From Clostridioides difficile (GTDB lineage: Bacteria > Bacillota > Clostridia > Peptostreptococcales > Peptostreptococcaceae), in assembly GCF_900243075.1 (NCBI RefSeq), contig NZ_OEZH01000174.1, positions 1 to 44,713 on the forward strand: a DNA stretch of 44,713 nucleotides. Reading direction: 5' to 3'. Numbering within the stretch: the first letter of the stretch is position 1; every line of letters starts with the position of its first letter. The translations under genes were made by a program, and so were the position numbers. Below the pieces are notes generated by a model that was given only the letters and a program-made list of their open reading frames with translations, was not told where the DNA came from and searched no databases. Below are positions 8,219 through 20,679 of this stretch, in pieces.

Positions 8219-9400
8219 TTATAGTACAGCTATCTTCTCATTTATTTCATTCATCAAGGTTAAATTTTGTATATTCAAAAAGCTCTTAATATTTACAGCA
8301 GAGCCACCATAGAGAGATGCCTCAGACCCTAATGATGAAATTTCTATATTTATCCCCTTGTTAAAAGAGCTAACTAACATGTCTTTTGTAATTTGTAATA
8401 TTTCAGGGATATCTCTGATTATTTGGCTATTTAAATATATTATCTCAGGAGCATATGTTGCAATAGCGTTATTTATAGCTATTGATAAGTAACTACAAAA
8501 CTCATGGATAACTTTTTTAGTATTTTGATTATTTTCATAGTATAATTGCTTTAGCATATTAGAATCTATTTTAGGAATATTTTCTAAAGAAGAAAGCTGT
8601 TCAAACACTTTTTTCTCTGAACAATACTGTTCTAAACAGCCACGGTTTCCACAAGGACATAGTTTACCATTAGGCATGATAATAGTGTGACCAATTTCGC
8701 CACTCATACCATTTCTACCACTATATAATTTATTGTTTATTATAATGCCTGAACCAAATCCACTGTGAATACTAAGACTAAGTAGTGAATTATGTACAGT
8801 TGAGAAAGTACTCTCAGCTAAAGCTGTCAAGTTTGCTTCGTTTTCTATATGGATAGGAAAGTCATATTTTTTACTAAGGATACCATATAAATCAATCTGA
8901 TTAAGATTGTAATATGGAGTGAACAATATTTTATTTTCACAAGTAATCCCATGTATAGCCAAAGTAAGACCTATTACCTTATAAGGAGTGTCTATTTTAG
9001 ATATGTTATAACTATCTATAATTTCATCTATTAATTGTATAATATTATCTTTATTTACTTGTATATCTGTTAACTTCTTAGAATTTATAATGGTTCCATC
9101 TAAGTAAGATAGAGAAGAGAATATATAGTCATATCCAATATCCATACTTAAAGAAATCCCTGCACATTTATTAAATACTAATAATATGGGTTTTCTTCCG
9201 CCACTATGAGTACTACTTCCAATTCCTATTTCATGAACTAGAGATTCATCAATAAGTTTTTTGGTAATAGCAGATATAGTTGCTTTATTTAATCCTATAG
9301 TAGAGGCTATACTTGCCCTAGAAATAGGACCATTTTTTATAATTTGTTCAAGTACCAATCTTTCATTCATTTCTCGAATAGTGTATTTATCAGTAACCAA
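8219..9400 (-). CDS. xylR: ROK-family xylose repressor XylR
   Basis: A 393-residue transcriptional repressor: an N-terminal winged helix (residues about 1-70, with ISRASIASTIGLNKATISAITKKL) followed by a ROK sugar-kinase-like domain. That domain carries the zinc motif CPCGNRGCLEQYCS and HSGFGSGIIINNKLYSG. The preferred start is TTG at 9400 because AAGGAGG (9410-9416, reverse strand) lies just upstream; a longer frame to 9472 has no such site and would run into the xylB promoter. It is divergent from xylB. It probably binds the GTTAGT...ACTAAC palindrome at 9505 and the related site at 2990, and is released by xylose. Confidence 0.9.
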   Translation of the reverse strand: MVTDKYTIREMNERLVLEQIIKNGPISRASIASTIGLNKATISAITKKLIDESLVHEIGIGSSTHSGGRKPILLVFNKCAGISLSMDIGYDYIFSSLSYLDGTIINSKKLTDIQVNKDNIIQLIDEIIDSYNISKIDTPYKVIGLTLAIHGITCENKILFTPYYNLNQIDLYGILSKKYDFPIHIENEANLTALAESTFSTVHNSLLSLSIHSGFGSGIIINNKLYSGRNGMSGEIGHTIIMPNGKLCPCGNRGCLEQYCSEKKVFEQLSSLENIPKIDSNMLKQLYYENNQNTKKVIHEFCSYLSIAINNAIATYAPEIIYLNSQIIRDIPEILQITKDMLVSSFNKGINIEISSLGSEASLYGGSAVNIKSFLNIQNLTLMNEINEKIAVL

Positions 9401-9465
9401 TTTGATATTCCTCCTTAAAATAATATTGTAATACTTTTTACACAAAAATAAAAGGTTATTTTGCA

Positions 9466-9494
9466 TTGACAAAGATAATTAAATATTTTATTAT
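9466..9494 (+). promoter_or_regulatory. Sigma-A promoter of xylBA
   Basis: TTGACA (9466-9471), 17 nt, TATTAT (9489-9494). It stands in the divergent xylR-xylB region about 120 nt before xylB, with the probable operator immediately downstream. Confidence 0.8.
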
Positions 9495-9504
9495 TAGTTC
9501 ATAA

Positions 9505-9523
9505 GTTAGTTTAATATACTAAC
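9505..9523 (+). promoter_or_regulatory. Probable XylR operator of xylBA
   Basis: GTTAGTTTAATATACTAAC is a perfect inverted repeat (GTTAGT/ACTAAC, 7-nt centre) placed at the expected transcription start, where a repressor would block initiation. Clostridial and lactobacillar XylR boxes have a similar TTAGT...ACTAA layout. A related site precedes the GH31 operon at 2990. Confidence 0.75.
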
Positions 9524-9613
9524 AAAAATAAAGCAAGTAAAATATACCTAAAGTATAAAAAAATAAGGTAGGAAAACGATAATTATGAAGTGGTGTTTCA
9601 AGGAGGGATGAAG

Positions 9614-11155
9614 TTGGAGTATGTATTAGGTGTGGATATTGGTACATCAGGTACTAAAACAGTCTTATTTGATAAACTAGGAAATACTATAAAAAGTTGT
9701 ACATATGAATATCCTATTATACAGGAGAAAACAGGCTGGGCAGAACAGGATGCAAATGATTGGTGGGAAGCTGTAGTCGAATCTATAAGACGTGTAATTC
9801 AAAGTTCAAATATAAATAGTGAATTTATAAAAGGAATTGGGTTGTCAGGGCAGATGCATGGTCTAGTTATGCTAGATAAAGAAGGAAGCACATTGAGAAA
9901 CTCTATAATATGGTGTGACCAACGAACAGTAAAAGAGTGTGAAGAAATAACTAATTTAGTAGGTAAAGAAAGACTGATTGAAATAACTGCCAATCCAGCG
10001 CTTACAGGATTTACAGCATCAAAGATATTATGGGTTAGAAATAATGAACCTGATATTTATAAAAATACTAATAAAATACTTCTTCCAAAAGATTATATAA
10101 GATACAAATTGACTGGTGAATATGCTACAGAAGTGTCAGATGCAAGTGGTATGCAGTTACTCGATATAAGAAAAAGAGATTGGAGTGATGAAGTACTAGA
10201 AAAGTTAAACATAGATAAAAATCTTTTAGGTAAAGTTTATGAATCTCAAGAGGTTACAGGATATGTAACTAGAGAAGTAGCAAACTTGACAGGGCTTAAA
10301 GAAGGAACAATAGTGGTAGGTGGAGCTGGAGACCAAGCAGCAGGAGCTATAGGAAATGGAATAGTTAAGGATGGAGTAGTTTCATCTACTATTGGTACAT
10401 CAGGCGTAGTATTTGCATATACAAAAGAACCAAAAATTGATAAAGAAGGTAGAGTTCATACTTTTTGTCATGCAATACCAAATACATGGCATATTATGGG
10501 GGTTACTCAAGGAGCTGGACTATCATTAAAATGGTTTAAAGATAATTTCTGCCAAAGTGAAGTGGAAGTTTCAAATTCTTTAGATAAAGATGTATATGAG
10601 ATTATAAATAGTCAAGTAGCTAAAGTGCCAACAGGATGTAATGGACTACTTTACTTACCATATATGATGGGAGAAAGAACTCCTCATCTTGACCCTTATG
10701 CAAGAGGTGTATTCTTTGGACTATCTCCAATCCATTCTAAAAAAGAAATGGCAAGGTCAATAATGGAAGGTGTTTCGTATAGTCTTAAAGATTGTATGGA
10801 GATAATAGAAAACCTTAATATAGAAGTTAATGAAGTAAGAGCCTCAGGTGGGGGTGGTAAAAGTAAAGTATGGAGACAGATGCAAGCAGATATGTTTAAT
10901 GAAGATGTGTACACTATAAATTCAAGTGAAGGACCAGCACTTGGGGTGGCAATTCTTGCATTAGTAGGAGCTGGAATATACGAAAATGTACAAAAAGCTT
11001 GTGATATTATAATAAAAACTTCAACTAAATTAGAGCCAATAAGTGAAAATGTAGATATATATAAGAGATATCACAGATTGTATAAAAAAATATACAAATC
11101 TTTGAAAGAAGATTTTAAGTTATTGGATGAAGCAGTTAATTTTAAAGATAAATAG
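9614..11155 (+). CDS. xylB: Xylulokinase
   Basis: Phosphorylates D-xylulose to D-xylulose 5-phosphate with ATP. It is a FGGY-family kinase of about 513 residues. The N-terminal YVLGVDIGTSGTKTVLFD is the first ATP/phosphate motif, GLSGQMHGLVMLD binds substrate, GGAGDQAAGAIGNG contains the catalytic Asp region, and ASGGGGKSKVWRQMQADMF is the C-terminal FGGY signature. AAGGAGGG ends at 9607, so TTG at 9614 has the best spacing; ATG at 9608 is only one base from it and ATG at 9590 lies before it. Followed by xylA after about 100 nt. Probably repressed by XylR. Confidence 0.95.
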   Translation: MEYVLGVDIGTSGTKTVLFDKLGNTIKSCTYEYPIIQEKTGWAEQDANDWWEAVVESIRRVIQSSNINSEFIKGIGLSGQMHGLVMLDKEGSTLRNSIIWCDQRTVKECEEITNLVGKERLIEITANPALTGFTASKILWVRNNEPDIYKNTNKILLPKDYIRYKLTGEYATEVSDASGMQLLDIRKRDWSDEVLEKLNIDKNLLGKVYESQEVTGYVTREVANLTGLKEGTIVVGGAGDQAAGAIGNGIVKDGVVSSTIGTSGVVFAYTKEPKIDKEGRVHTFCHAIPNTWHIMGVTQGAGLSLKWFKDNFCQSEVEVSNSLDKDVYEIINSQVAKVPTGCNGLLYLPYMMGERTPHLDPYARGVFFGLSPIHSKKEMARSIMEGVSYSLKDCMEIIENLNIEVNEVRASGGGGKSKVWRQMQADMFNEDVYTINSSEGPALGVAILALVGAGIYENVQKACDIIIKTSTKLEPISENVDIYKRYHRLYKKIYKSLKEDFKLLDEAVNFKDK

Positions 11156-11259
11156 TTAAAATAGCTTAAAAATAAAGAGAAAGATAAAAATAAAAATAAT
11201 TTTAAATTAAGAAAAAATATTACATACATCATATATGTAAAACATTGGGAGGATATAAA

Positions 11260-12597
11260 ATGAGTGAGATATTTAAAGGAATAGGACAGATAAAATTTGA
11301 AGGACCAAAATCTAATAATGAGTTAGCATTTAGATACTACAATCCTGAACAAGTAGTAGGCAATAAGACTATGAAAGAGCATTTAAGATTTGCAATGAGT
11401 TATTGGCATACTTTATGTGGAGAAGGTAATGACCCATTTGGAGTAGGTACAGTAGAGAGACCTTGGAATAATATGACAGACCCAATTGAGATAGCTAAGA
11501 TTAAAGTTGATGCAGGATTTGAATTTATGTCTAAGATGGGAATTGAGTATTTCTGTTTTCACGATAGAGATATAGCTCCAGAAGGAAGAGATTTAGAAGA
11601 AACAAATAAGATATTAGATGAAATAGTTGAGTATATAAAAGTTAAAATGGAAGAAACAGGTATAAAGTTATTATGGGGAACTGCTAATATGTTTGGGAAT
11701 CCGAGATTTGTACATGGTGCATCTACAACATGTAATGCTAATGTTTATGCCTATGCAGCAGCTCAAGTTAAGAAAGCTATGGAAGTAACTAAGTATTTAG
11801 GAGGAGAAAACTTTGTATTTTGGGGTGGAAGAGAAGGTTATGAAACTTTACTTAACACTAATACAGAACTTGAAATGGATAACTTTGCGAGATTCTTACA
11901 AATGGCTGTAGATTATGCTAAGGAAATAGGGTTTACTGGACAATTCCTAATAGAGCCTAAGCCAAAAGAGCCTACTAAACATCAATATGATTTTGATACT
12001 GCTACTGTTTTAGGATTCTTAAGAAAGTATAGTCTAGATAAATACTTTAAAATGAATATAGAAGCAAACCATGCAACACTTGCAGGTCATACTTTCCAAC
12101 ATGAATTAAATATAGCAAGAATAAACAATGTTTTAGGAAGTATAGATGCAAATCAAGGAGACCTATTATTAGGATGGGATACAGACCAATTCCCAACAAA
12201 TATATATGATGCAACACTTGCTATGTATGAAGTATTAAAGCAAGGTGGAATAGCACCAGGAGGATTTAATTTTGACTCTAAAGTAAGAAGAGCATCTTTT
12301 GAGGTAGAAGACTTATTCCTAGCTTATATTGCAGGGATGGATACATTTGCAAAGGGATTATTAATAGCTTATAAATTATTAGAAGATAAAGTATTTGAAA
12401 ACTTTACTAAAGAAAGATATGCAAGTTTTAGTGAAGGTATAGGTAAAGATATAGTAGATGGTAAGGTTGGATTTAAAGAGTTAGAAACTTATGCACTGCA
12501 AATGCCAGTTATAAAGAATAAGTCTGGAAGACAAGAAATGCTAGAAGCTATACTTAACAGATATATATATGAAGTAGATACAATTTCTAATAAGTAA
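11260..12597 (+). CDS. xylA: Xylose isomerase
   Basis: Converts D-xylose to D-xylulose. It has 445 residues, the usual length for class II enzymes. Catalytic His101 and Asp104 lie in FCFHDRD; other signatures are [42 protein letters not shown] (metal-binding Glu and His) and [12 protein letters not shown] 11260 follows GGGAGGA; an upstream TTG at 11245 overlaps that site and is rejected. Second gene of the xylBA operon; together with the upstream GH31 enzyme it can channel released xylose into the pentose phosphate pathway. Confidence 0.97.
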   Translation: MSEIFKGIGQIKFEGPKSNNELAFRYYNPEQVVGNKTMKEHLRFAMSYWHTLCGEGNDPFGVGTVERPWNNMTDPIEIAKIKVDAGFEFMSKMGIEYFCFHDRDIAPEGRDLEETNKILDEIVEYIKVKMEETGIKLLWGTANMFGNPRFVHGASTTCNANVYAYAAAQVKKAMEVTKYLGGENFVFWGGREGYETLLNTNTELEMDNFARFLQMAVDYAKEIGFTGQFLIEPKPKEPTKHQYDFDTATVLGFLRKYSLDKYFKMNIEANHATLAGHTFQHELNIARINNVLGSIDANQGDLLLGWDTDQFPTNIYDATLAMYEVLKQGGIAPGGFNFDSKVRRASFEVEDLFLAYIAGMDTFAKGLLIAYKLLEDKVFENFTKERYASFSEGIGKDIVDGKVGFKELETYALQMPVIKNKSGRQEMLEAILNRYIYEVDTISNK

Positions 12598-13119
12598 TTA
12601 TGTAGTTATTAAATTTGAATGTTTGAATAAAATAACAGAATATTTTCTTGTTTTTATTCTAAAACAGATAAAGATAAGTGTTTGTAAAAATTCTCATAAT
12701 CTTGATAAATTAAGGATATAGACTTAAGTATAATTAGTTTATATCCTTAAAATTTCTATCAAAAATAATCATTTCTATAGTTATCAATATTTCTAGTTAT
12801 CAATATCTTTCTTAACTAATAACCAAAAATAAGTAAAGTATCTCAATTTAAGCCATCATAATGGATAAGTTTTTTAGGATATCTTTTTTAGCATATCACT
12901 AATAAGAATTTACTTTCAGGACATGGTGGAAAAATAGATGTTTAAATATGATTGTTATTTTATAACTTGCAAGAAATAATTTTGAAAATACAAATAAAAA
13001 TTTTTAAAAGAGAGTAATCGTGGAATATATCTTCAGGAATTTCTTTTAGTTGTTTAGGTGATAATAAAATAATGATACAATGTATTAAAATATATAATTT
13101 GAAAGTTGATGAGAATTGC
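12598..13119. other. Intergenic stretch after xylA
   Basis: About 520 nt without a convincing gene. It contains a perfect 11-bp inverted repeat TTAAGGATATA (12710-12720) / TATATCCTTAA (12740-12750) with a 19-nt loop, a possible weak terminator for xylBA. A second imperfect hairpin with a T run (about 12838-12891) reads like a decayed terminator. Nothing else is recognisable. Confidence 0.5.
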
Positions 13120-14319
13120 ATGAAAAAGAAAATAGTGTTTTCAATAGTTATTTTAGTATTTATAATTTTATTAGGTAATTCTACTTATTCTCAAAAGAAT
13201 CAACTATCTGAAGAGGAAAAGGTAGATGACTTTAATTATGTATATAATGTTATAAAAACAGGATATCCATATCTAGATGTAAATAAAAGGCTTAATAATA
13301 TTGATTGGTTAGAAAATAAGGATGAATATACAAAAAGAATAAAAAGTACTGAAAATGATGAAGAATTTATAGAAGAACTGTCGTCTATATTATCTGATTT
13401 AAATAATAAACATACAGAATTAATAGATAATAATAAACGATATGAACTTTTTAAGAAATCATATTCTAATAATGATTGGTATGATTTTCTTAATGACAAA
13501 AAAGTTGTAGATAGATATGACTCTATGAATCCTAAAATAAAAATGCCAAATGATATTTTTGTAAAAAAAGAATTGATTTTAAAAGATATCGTTAAGGGTA
13601 AGGTTGGATATATGTATTTACCATCAATGTCATCAAAGAATGGGTCTATAGATAATGATTTAAAAGTGATTGGAGACTATATTAACACTTTAGAAAAACA
13701 TAAGGCTTTAATTATTGATATAAGAGGTAATTCAGGCGGAAGTGATAGGTATTGGCAAGGAATCGTATCTAAACTTATAAAAAATGATGTTAAAATAAAT
13801 GGATATAGAATTTATAGAAATAACAATAAAATAGTAAAAAAATACACCAATGCAAGAAATATAAAATTAGAGCCTATAAATAATTTACCACAAAATGTAA
13901 AAGAAAATGCTCCCAAAGAAATTATAAAAGATTTTAGTAGTTTTGAAAATACTTCTTATACCATAAAATCTACGAAGGATTTAAAATTTAAAGGGAATAT
14001 ATATTTACTTGTCGATAAAAAGATATATTCATCATCAGAGTCGTTTGCAATGTTTTGTAAAGAAACTAAATTTGCAACTTTAGTGGGTGAAACTACTGGC
14101 GGAGATGGAGGGTGTATAGACCCTGTATTGTTTAATTTAAAAAGTAGTGGTCTAATAGTTAGAATGGCAAGTTGTATGTATTTAAATAAGAATGGAATAT
14201 GTGATGAGGAATTTAAAACTATTCCAGAATTTAAAGTAAAAGATTGTAAAAGGACTGCTGATTTTAAAGATGATAGTTGCATAAGAAAAGCACTAGAACT
14301 TGAAAATATTAATTATTAG
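13120..14319 (+). CDS. S41-family peptidase, exported
   Basis: A 399-residue protein from ATG 13120 begins with a clear signal or anchor sequence (KKKIVFSIVILVFIILLG). The remainder matches the tail-specific protease (S41) fold. LIIDIRGNSGGSDRYW is the conserved pre-catalytic strand, KIYSSSESFAMFCKE holds the probable catalytic Ser, and VGETTGGDGG follows. No PDZ domain is evident, so it resembles stand-alone S41 peptidases rather than CtpA. An upstream ATG at 13072 would bury the signal peptide and is rejected, although no strong ribosome site is seen for either start. It stands alone, with no operon partner; its target is unknown. Confidence 0.8.
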   Translation: MKKKIVFSIVILVFIILLGNSTYSQKNQLSEEEKVDDFNYVYNVIKTGYPYLDVNKRLNNIDWLENKDEYTKRIKSTENDEEFIEELSSILSDLNNKHTELIDNNKRYELFKKSYSNNDWYDFLNDKKVVDRYDSMNPKIKMPNDIFVKKELILKDIVKGKVGYMYLPSMSSKNGSIDNDLKVIGDYINTLEKHKALIIDIRGNSGGSDRYWQGIVSKLIKNDVKINGYRIYRNNNKIVKKYTNARNIKLEPINNLPQNVKENAPKEIIKDFSSFENTSYTIKSTKDLKFKGNIYLLVDKKIYSSSESFAMFCKETKFATLVGETTGGDGGCIDPVLFNLKSSGLIVRMASCMYLNKNGICDEEFKTIPEFKVKDCKRTADFKDDSCIRKALELENINY

Positions 14320-14440
14320 ATAAAAGAATAGAATTAAAACTACCTTTTTTTAAAGCATCAATTATAGTAGTATTTCTTATAGTCAATTTTATAGGATAAA
14401 TAGGAAATATAAGAATATGCTGTAATTTAATGTTGAATAT

Positions 14441-14449
14441 TGGTATAAT
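14441..14449 (+). promoter_or_regulatory. Extended -10 promoter of the RpiR gene
   Basis: TGGTATAAT is an extended -10 element (TGnTATAAT) 37 nt upstream of the regulator start. No good -35 box is seen at the usual distance. Confidence 0.55.
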
Positions 14450-14486
14450 ATTTATGACGATTTTTAATTAAAGGGGATAATAGTTT

Positions 14487-15272
14487 ATGAGATTAGAAGA
14501 AATGATTTTTTTAAATTATAATAAATTGAATGAGACAGATTTATTAATATGGAAATATATAACTGCAAATAAAAAACATTGTAGTAAGATGTCAATAAAT
14601 GAACTTGCTATGAAATGTAATGTATCTCGTGCAACTATTACAAGATTTGTTAAAAAATTAGATTTAAAAGGTTTTAGTGAATTTAAAGTCTTATTAAGCT
14701 GGGAATCAGAAAAGGTTCATGTTATAGAAAATCAGTCATTTGATATTGCGTGTAATTCAATAATTAAGTATGTTGAAGATCAAAAAAATAAAGATTATGA
14801 TGCATTGTGTAAACTTCTTTATGAATCAAAAACAATATATGCTTATGGTTCAGGGGATATTCAAAATGTGGTTGCAAAACAGATAAAGAGAATGTTCTTA
14901 TCATGTCAAGAAATAATATATGATTTTGAAGGAAGAACATTTGATGATTCTTTTTACAATATTGTCAGTAAAAATGATGTTATGATTATTATATCCCTAA
15001 GTGGTGAGAATGAAAATACACTTAATATTGCTAGAAGATTAAAATTAATAGGAACTAAAATAATTTCAATTACAGAGTTTAAAAATAATACATTAACTGA
15101 TTTAAGTGATGAATCAATTTATATTTCAGCAACTAATATCTCATTTTTACAAATGCACCCTAGTTATAAATTGACAATGTTATATTTTATATTGATTGAG
15201 TTATTATTTATTAAATATAGTATTTATAAAAGACATAGAATGATTACAGAAGGGATTGATTGCAAATTGTAG
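14487..15272 (+). CDS. RpiR/MurR-family transcriptional regulator
   Basis: A 261-residue regulator with an N-terminal HTH_6 domain (residues about 1-75, MSINELAMKCNVSRATITRFVKKLDLKGFSEFK) and a C-terminal SIS domain that binds phosphosugars (TIYAYGSGDIQNVVAKQIKRM and IIISLSGENENT). It precedes an alpha-glucoside PTS operon, as GlvR-type regulators often do, and probably senses a 6-phospho-alpha-glucoside or glucose 6-phosphate. The gene has its own terminator overlapping its last codons. Confidence 0.9.
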   Translation: MRLEEMIFLNYNKLNETDLLIWKYITANKKHCSKMSINELAMKCNVSRATITRFVKKLDLKGFSEFKVLLSWESEKVHVIENQSFDIACNSIIKYVEDQKNKDYDALCKLLYESKTIYAYGSGDIQNVVAKQIKRMFLSCQEIIYDFEGRTFDDSFYNIVSKNDVMIIISLSGENENTLNIARRLKLIGTKIISITEFKNNTLTDLSDESIYISATNISFLQMHPSYKLTMLYFILIELLFIKYSIYKRHRMITEGIDCKL

Positions 15273-15287
15273 TCATTCTTTTTTTTT
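15237..15287 (+). terminator. Intrinsic terminator overlapping the end of the RpiR gene
   Basis: AGAATGATTACA (15237-15248) pairs with TGTAGTCATTCT (15268-15279) over 12 bp with one G-U pair, followed by nine T. The left arm is inside the coding region. It separates regulator transcription from the operon downstream. Confidence 0.85.
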
Positions 15288-15318
15288 ATGAAAATTTGAA
15301 CATAAAAATGTGCAAAAA

Positions 15319-15338
15319 CTTATTTGATTGTGAATAAG
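15319..15338 (+). promoter_or_regulatory. Inverted repeat, possible RpiR operator
   Basis: CTTATTTGATTGTGAATAAG has 6-bp arms CTTATT/AATAAG with an 8-nt centre, 20 nt upstream of a possible promoter. Its position fits regulation by the adjacent RpiR protein. The arms are AT-rich, so chance is possible. Confidence 0.35.
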
Positions 15339-15358
15339 CTCCGAATATAGCCTAAAGA

Positions 15359-15386
15359 TTGTATATATTTATTAACCTGTTAAAAT
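15359..15386 (+). promoter_or_regulatory. Probable promoter of the alpha-glucoside operon
   Basis: TTGTAT (15359-15364), 16 nt, then TGT-TAAAAT (15378-15386), an extended -10 form. It lies about 55 nt before the PTS gene. Confidence 0.5.
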
Positions 15387-15442
15387 AATAGATATCTAAG
15401 GCCAAAGATAAAATAAAAATATAAGGAGGGGGAGTAGTTTAT

Positions 15443-18353
<2,911 letters not shown>

Positions 18354-18366
18354 GGAGAACAAAAAC

Positions 18367-18855
18367 ATGATAACAAATAAAATAAAAAATATCACAGCAG
18401 TATTAAAAGATGAAAATATATTTCTTTCAATGGTGATGATTTGTTTTCTAATATTACCTGTTCTATATATAGTGTATTTAGAATTGACATCATTATTTAC
18501 AAATGTTTCATTTTCACAACTTTTAAATAATGATGTTAATGCAAGTTTAAATTTAGTCTCTAACTTTAGTGCAGTATACAGTGCATATGTTATTTATAAT
18601 ATAAAAAAGAATAAAGATATAAAAGAAAACATGATTGCTTTCTATTTAGTCTTATTAGGGCAGGTATTTCAAATTTACACAATAACTATTGTTATCATGT
18701 TTACCTATGTTTATAAATTTGTTGGAATTAAACAAATCATAAGCAGTATTAAAGAACTACAATGGGGAAAGAGCTATAAAGCTCTTTTTTCCTCAGTTGC
18801 AGTATGCTTAATATCGTTATTTGTAATGATAATCAGAATAAAGTTAATTATGTAA
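18367..18855 (+). CDS. Unknown membrane protein with four helices
   Basis: A 162-residue protein not recognised. It has about four predicted membrane segments (near residues 20-45, 65-80, 92-118 and 132-160) with short charged loops such as IKKNKDIKEN. ATG 18367 follows AAGGAG 14 nt after the GH4 stop, and the next gene starts 14 nt later, so it is embedded in the operon between GH4 and IIA. The position suggests a role linked to alpha-glucoside uptake or its control, but no motif supports a specific function. Confidence 0.65.
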   Translation: MITNKIKNITAVLKDENIFLSMVMICFLILPVLYIVYLELTSLFTNVSFSQLLNNDVNASLNLVSNFSAVYSAYVIYNIKKNKDIKENMIAFYLVLLGQVFQIYTITIVIMFTYVYKFVGIKQIISSIKELQWGKSYKALFSSVAVCLISLFVMIIRIKLIM

Positions 18856-18868
18856 AGGAGTGTTTATA

Positions 18869-19336
18869 ATGTTCTTTAAAAGAAAAAAAGAAGCAATTAC
18901 AATTAATTCTTATATTGATGGAAAAATAATTAATCTTGAAGAAATTCCTGATAAAGTATTTTCAACTAAGGTAATGGGGGATGGATTTGCTATAATAGCA
19001 AAGGACAATGTTCTTAAATCACCAACTAAAGGGATAATAAGTTTTATTGCTCAAACTAACCATGCTATAGGTATTAAATTACAAAATGATGTTGAAATTC
19101 TTATTCATATTGGATTAGATAGTGCAACAACAAAAACAGAAAACTTTAAATTAGAAGTTAAACAAGGTCAAGAAGTTAATATGGGGGAAAAGTTAGTAGA
19201 AATTGATAATAAATTACTTGAAAATACTTTATATATTCCTTTAGTTATTGTAGAGAATCCTAATACGGTAAAATATCATCTTTCAAACTTAAATCAGGAA
19301 GGAAATAGTGGTATTAAAGTTATCAATTTTGATTGA
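18869..19336 (+). CDS. PTS glucose-family IIA component
   Basis: A 155-residue EIIA(Glc)-type protein that passes phosphate from HPr to the IIB domain of the IICB protein. The two active-site histidines are His65 (NHAIGI) and His80 (ILIHIGLD); the second carries the phosphate. FSTKVMGDGFAI and the GISSFIA-like strand fit the fold. ATG 18869 follows AAAGGAG; a GTG at 18860 lies in that site and is rejected. Stand-alone Crr-like proteins can also regulate sugar permeases, so a regulatory role is possible. Confidence 0.93.
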   Translation: MFFKRKKEAITINSYIDGKIINLEEIPDKVFSTKVMGDGFAIIAKDNVLKSPTKGIISFIAQTNHAIGIKLQNDVEILIHIGLDSATTKTENFKLEVKQGQEVNMGEKLVEIDNKLLENTLYIPLVIVENPNTVKYHLSNLNQEGNSGIKVINFD

Positions 19337-19338
19337 TT

Positions 19339-20490
19339 ATGATTAATAAAGCGATTAAATTTAAATTTATCATATTCTATTTTTTCTCATATATTATTTT
19401 TGCTTTTGCGTCAACAAAATTCACACCTTTCTTATCAAAATTAGGTTACTCAGCGTTTGAAAGAGGAATTATATTATCGAGCTATGCAATAACCAATATA
19501 TTATTTCAATTATTATTTGGAGTATTAGCTGATAAGTATCAAACAATGAAAAAAATTGTTTTGATTAGTCTATCAGTTTATGGAATTGCATCAGTTATTA
19601 TGTTTTCTACTGAATCTGCAACTTTTATAATATATTTATTACTGGTTGCTTTATCAGGAGGTCTATTAAATACTTGTTGTAGTTTATACGATACTTGGAT
19701 AATAGGTTGTGGAGATAAGATTAATAATTATTTGTCATTTATTAAAACTTTTGGATCGATTGGATGGGCTATTGGGAGTATGGTAGCATCTTACTTAATT
19801 CTTAAGTTTTCATATTTTGGATTATCTGTAGCTATTGGTTTAATTGTAGTATTACTTATTATAAATATATTATTATTGCCTGATATTGAAAAGATTAACA
19901 AGAAAGTAAATGTAACTAATAAAGATATTATTCAATTATTAAAAGATAAGAAATATATTTTACTAGTATGTATTTTATTTTTACTATACTCAATGGTGGT
20001 GGCAAATAACTGTACTGTAATAGATAAGATGATAGCTTTAAATGCTACAAATTCTCAAATATCTTTGAAGTGGTCTTTACAGTCATTATTAGAGATACCA
20101 ACGTATTTAGCTGGATCTTATTTATTAAAAAAATATAGCAGTTTAAAGCTATTAAAATTAAGTGCTATTATGATAACAGTTCAGTTTTTATTGTTTGCTT
20201 TGGCAAGTGATTCAAGTATAATCATTATACTGTGTGTTTTTCAAGTGTTTTCTACTCCTTTAATTTTAATTACATCAAAAACATTAATATTTGAAGTTTC
20301 TCCTAAAAAACTCAGAAGTAGTAGTCAGTTAATTGCTTTAAGTATATTTATGGGGGGTTCATCTCTGATTATTCCAACTATTGCTGGATTTTTAAGTATT
20401 AATATTGGTTATAATTATACATTAATGATATTAAGCATTTTTGGATGTTTAGCTTATGGTTTGATATTATGTTTAAAAAACAAACTTTGA
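19339..20490 (+). CDS. MFS transporter, sugar-permease-like
   Basis: A 383-residue major facilitator protein with about twelve membrane helices. The SAFERGIILSSYAITNILFQLLFGVLADKYQTMKK region contains the MFS loop 2-3 signature, and the sequence resembles the oligosaccharide:H+ symporter (LacY-like, MFS_1_like) branch. It begins 2 nt after the IIA stop. As last gene of the alpha-glucoside operon it may export the non-phosphorylated product sugar or import a related disaccharide; direction and substrate cannot be read from sequence. A TTG at 19333 is an alternative start. Confidence 0.8.
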   Translation: MINKAIKFKFIIFYFFSYIIFAFASTKFTPFLSKLGYSAFERGIILSSYAITNILFQLLFGVLADKYQTMKKIVLISLSVYGIASVIMFSTESATFIIYLLLVALSGGLLNTCCSLYDTWIIGCGDKINNYLSFIKTFGSIGWAIGSMVASYLILKFSYFGLSVAIGLIVVLLIINILLLPDIEKINKKVNVTNKDIIQLLKDKKYILLVCILFLLYSMVVANNCTVIDKMIALNATNSQISLKWSLQSLLEIPTYLAGSYLLKKYSSLKLLKLSAIMITVQFLLFALASDSSIIIILCVFQVFSTPLILITSKTLIFEVSPKKLRSSSQLIALSIFMGGSSLIIPTIAGFLSINIGYNYTLMILSIFGCLAYGLILCLKNKL

Positions 20491-20537
20491 AATGAAAAAA
20501 TTATAAGTATAACTTAAAAAAATTATCACATAGGTTA

Positions 20538-20562
20538 GGGGGTTCTTAGGAACCTCTTTTAT
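20538..20562 (+). terminator. Intrinsic terminator of the alpha-glucoside operon
   Basis: GGGGTTC (20539-20545), TTAG loop region, GAACCTC (20550-20556), then TTTTATTT. It lies about 50 nt after the MFS stop. Confidence 0.8.
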
Positions 20563-20567
20563 TTATG

Positions 20568-20581
20568 TTACAAAAGTGTAA
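20568..20581 (+). promoter_or_regulatory. Candidate BceR-type response regulator site
   Basis: TTACAAAAGTGTAA is the inverted repeat TTACA-N4-TGTAA, the same spacing as the TNACA-N4-TGTAA sites of Bacillus BceR/PsdR-type regulators. A further TGTAA lies 20 nt downstream (20597-20601), about two helical turns away. It is about 100 nt upstream of the bceA-like gene, whose two-component system is encoded downstream. Confidence 0.6.
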
Positions 20582-20679
20582 TACTAGTAGTTAAAATGTA
20601 ATATTTACTTAAGGATTTATCTACATAAAACCTTTAAAATAAATATATATTAAAAAATTAGTAACTGGAGGCTATTATT

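Noticed and set aside
12838-12891. Possible third copy of the inverted-repeat element
   Set aside because: AAGTATCTCAATTT...GGATATCTTTTTT is similar in layout to the copies at 1845 and 42186, but the sequence match is too poor and no terminal repeat pair is visible.
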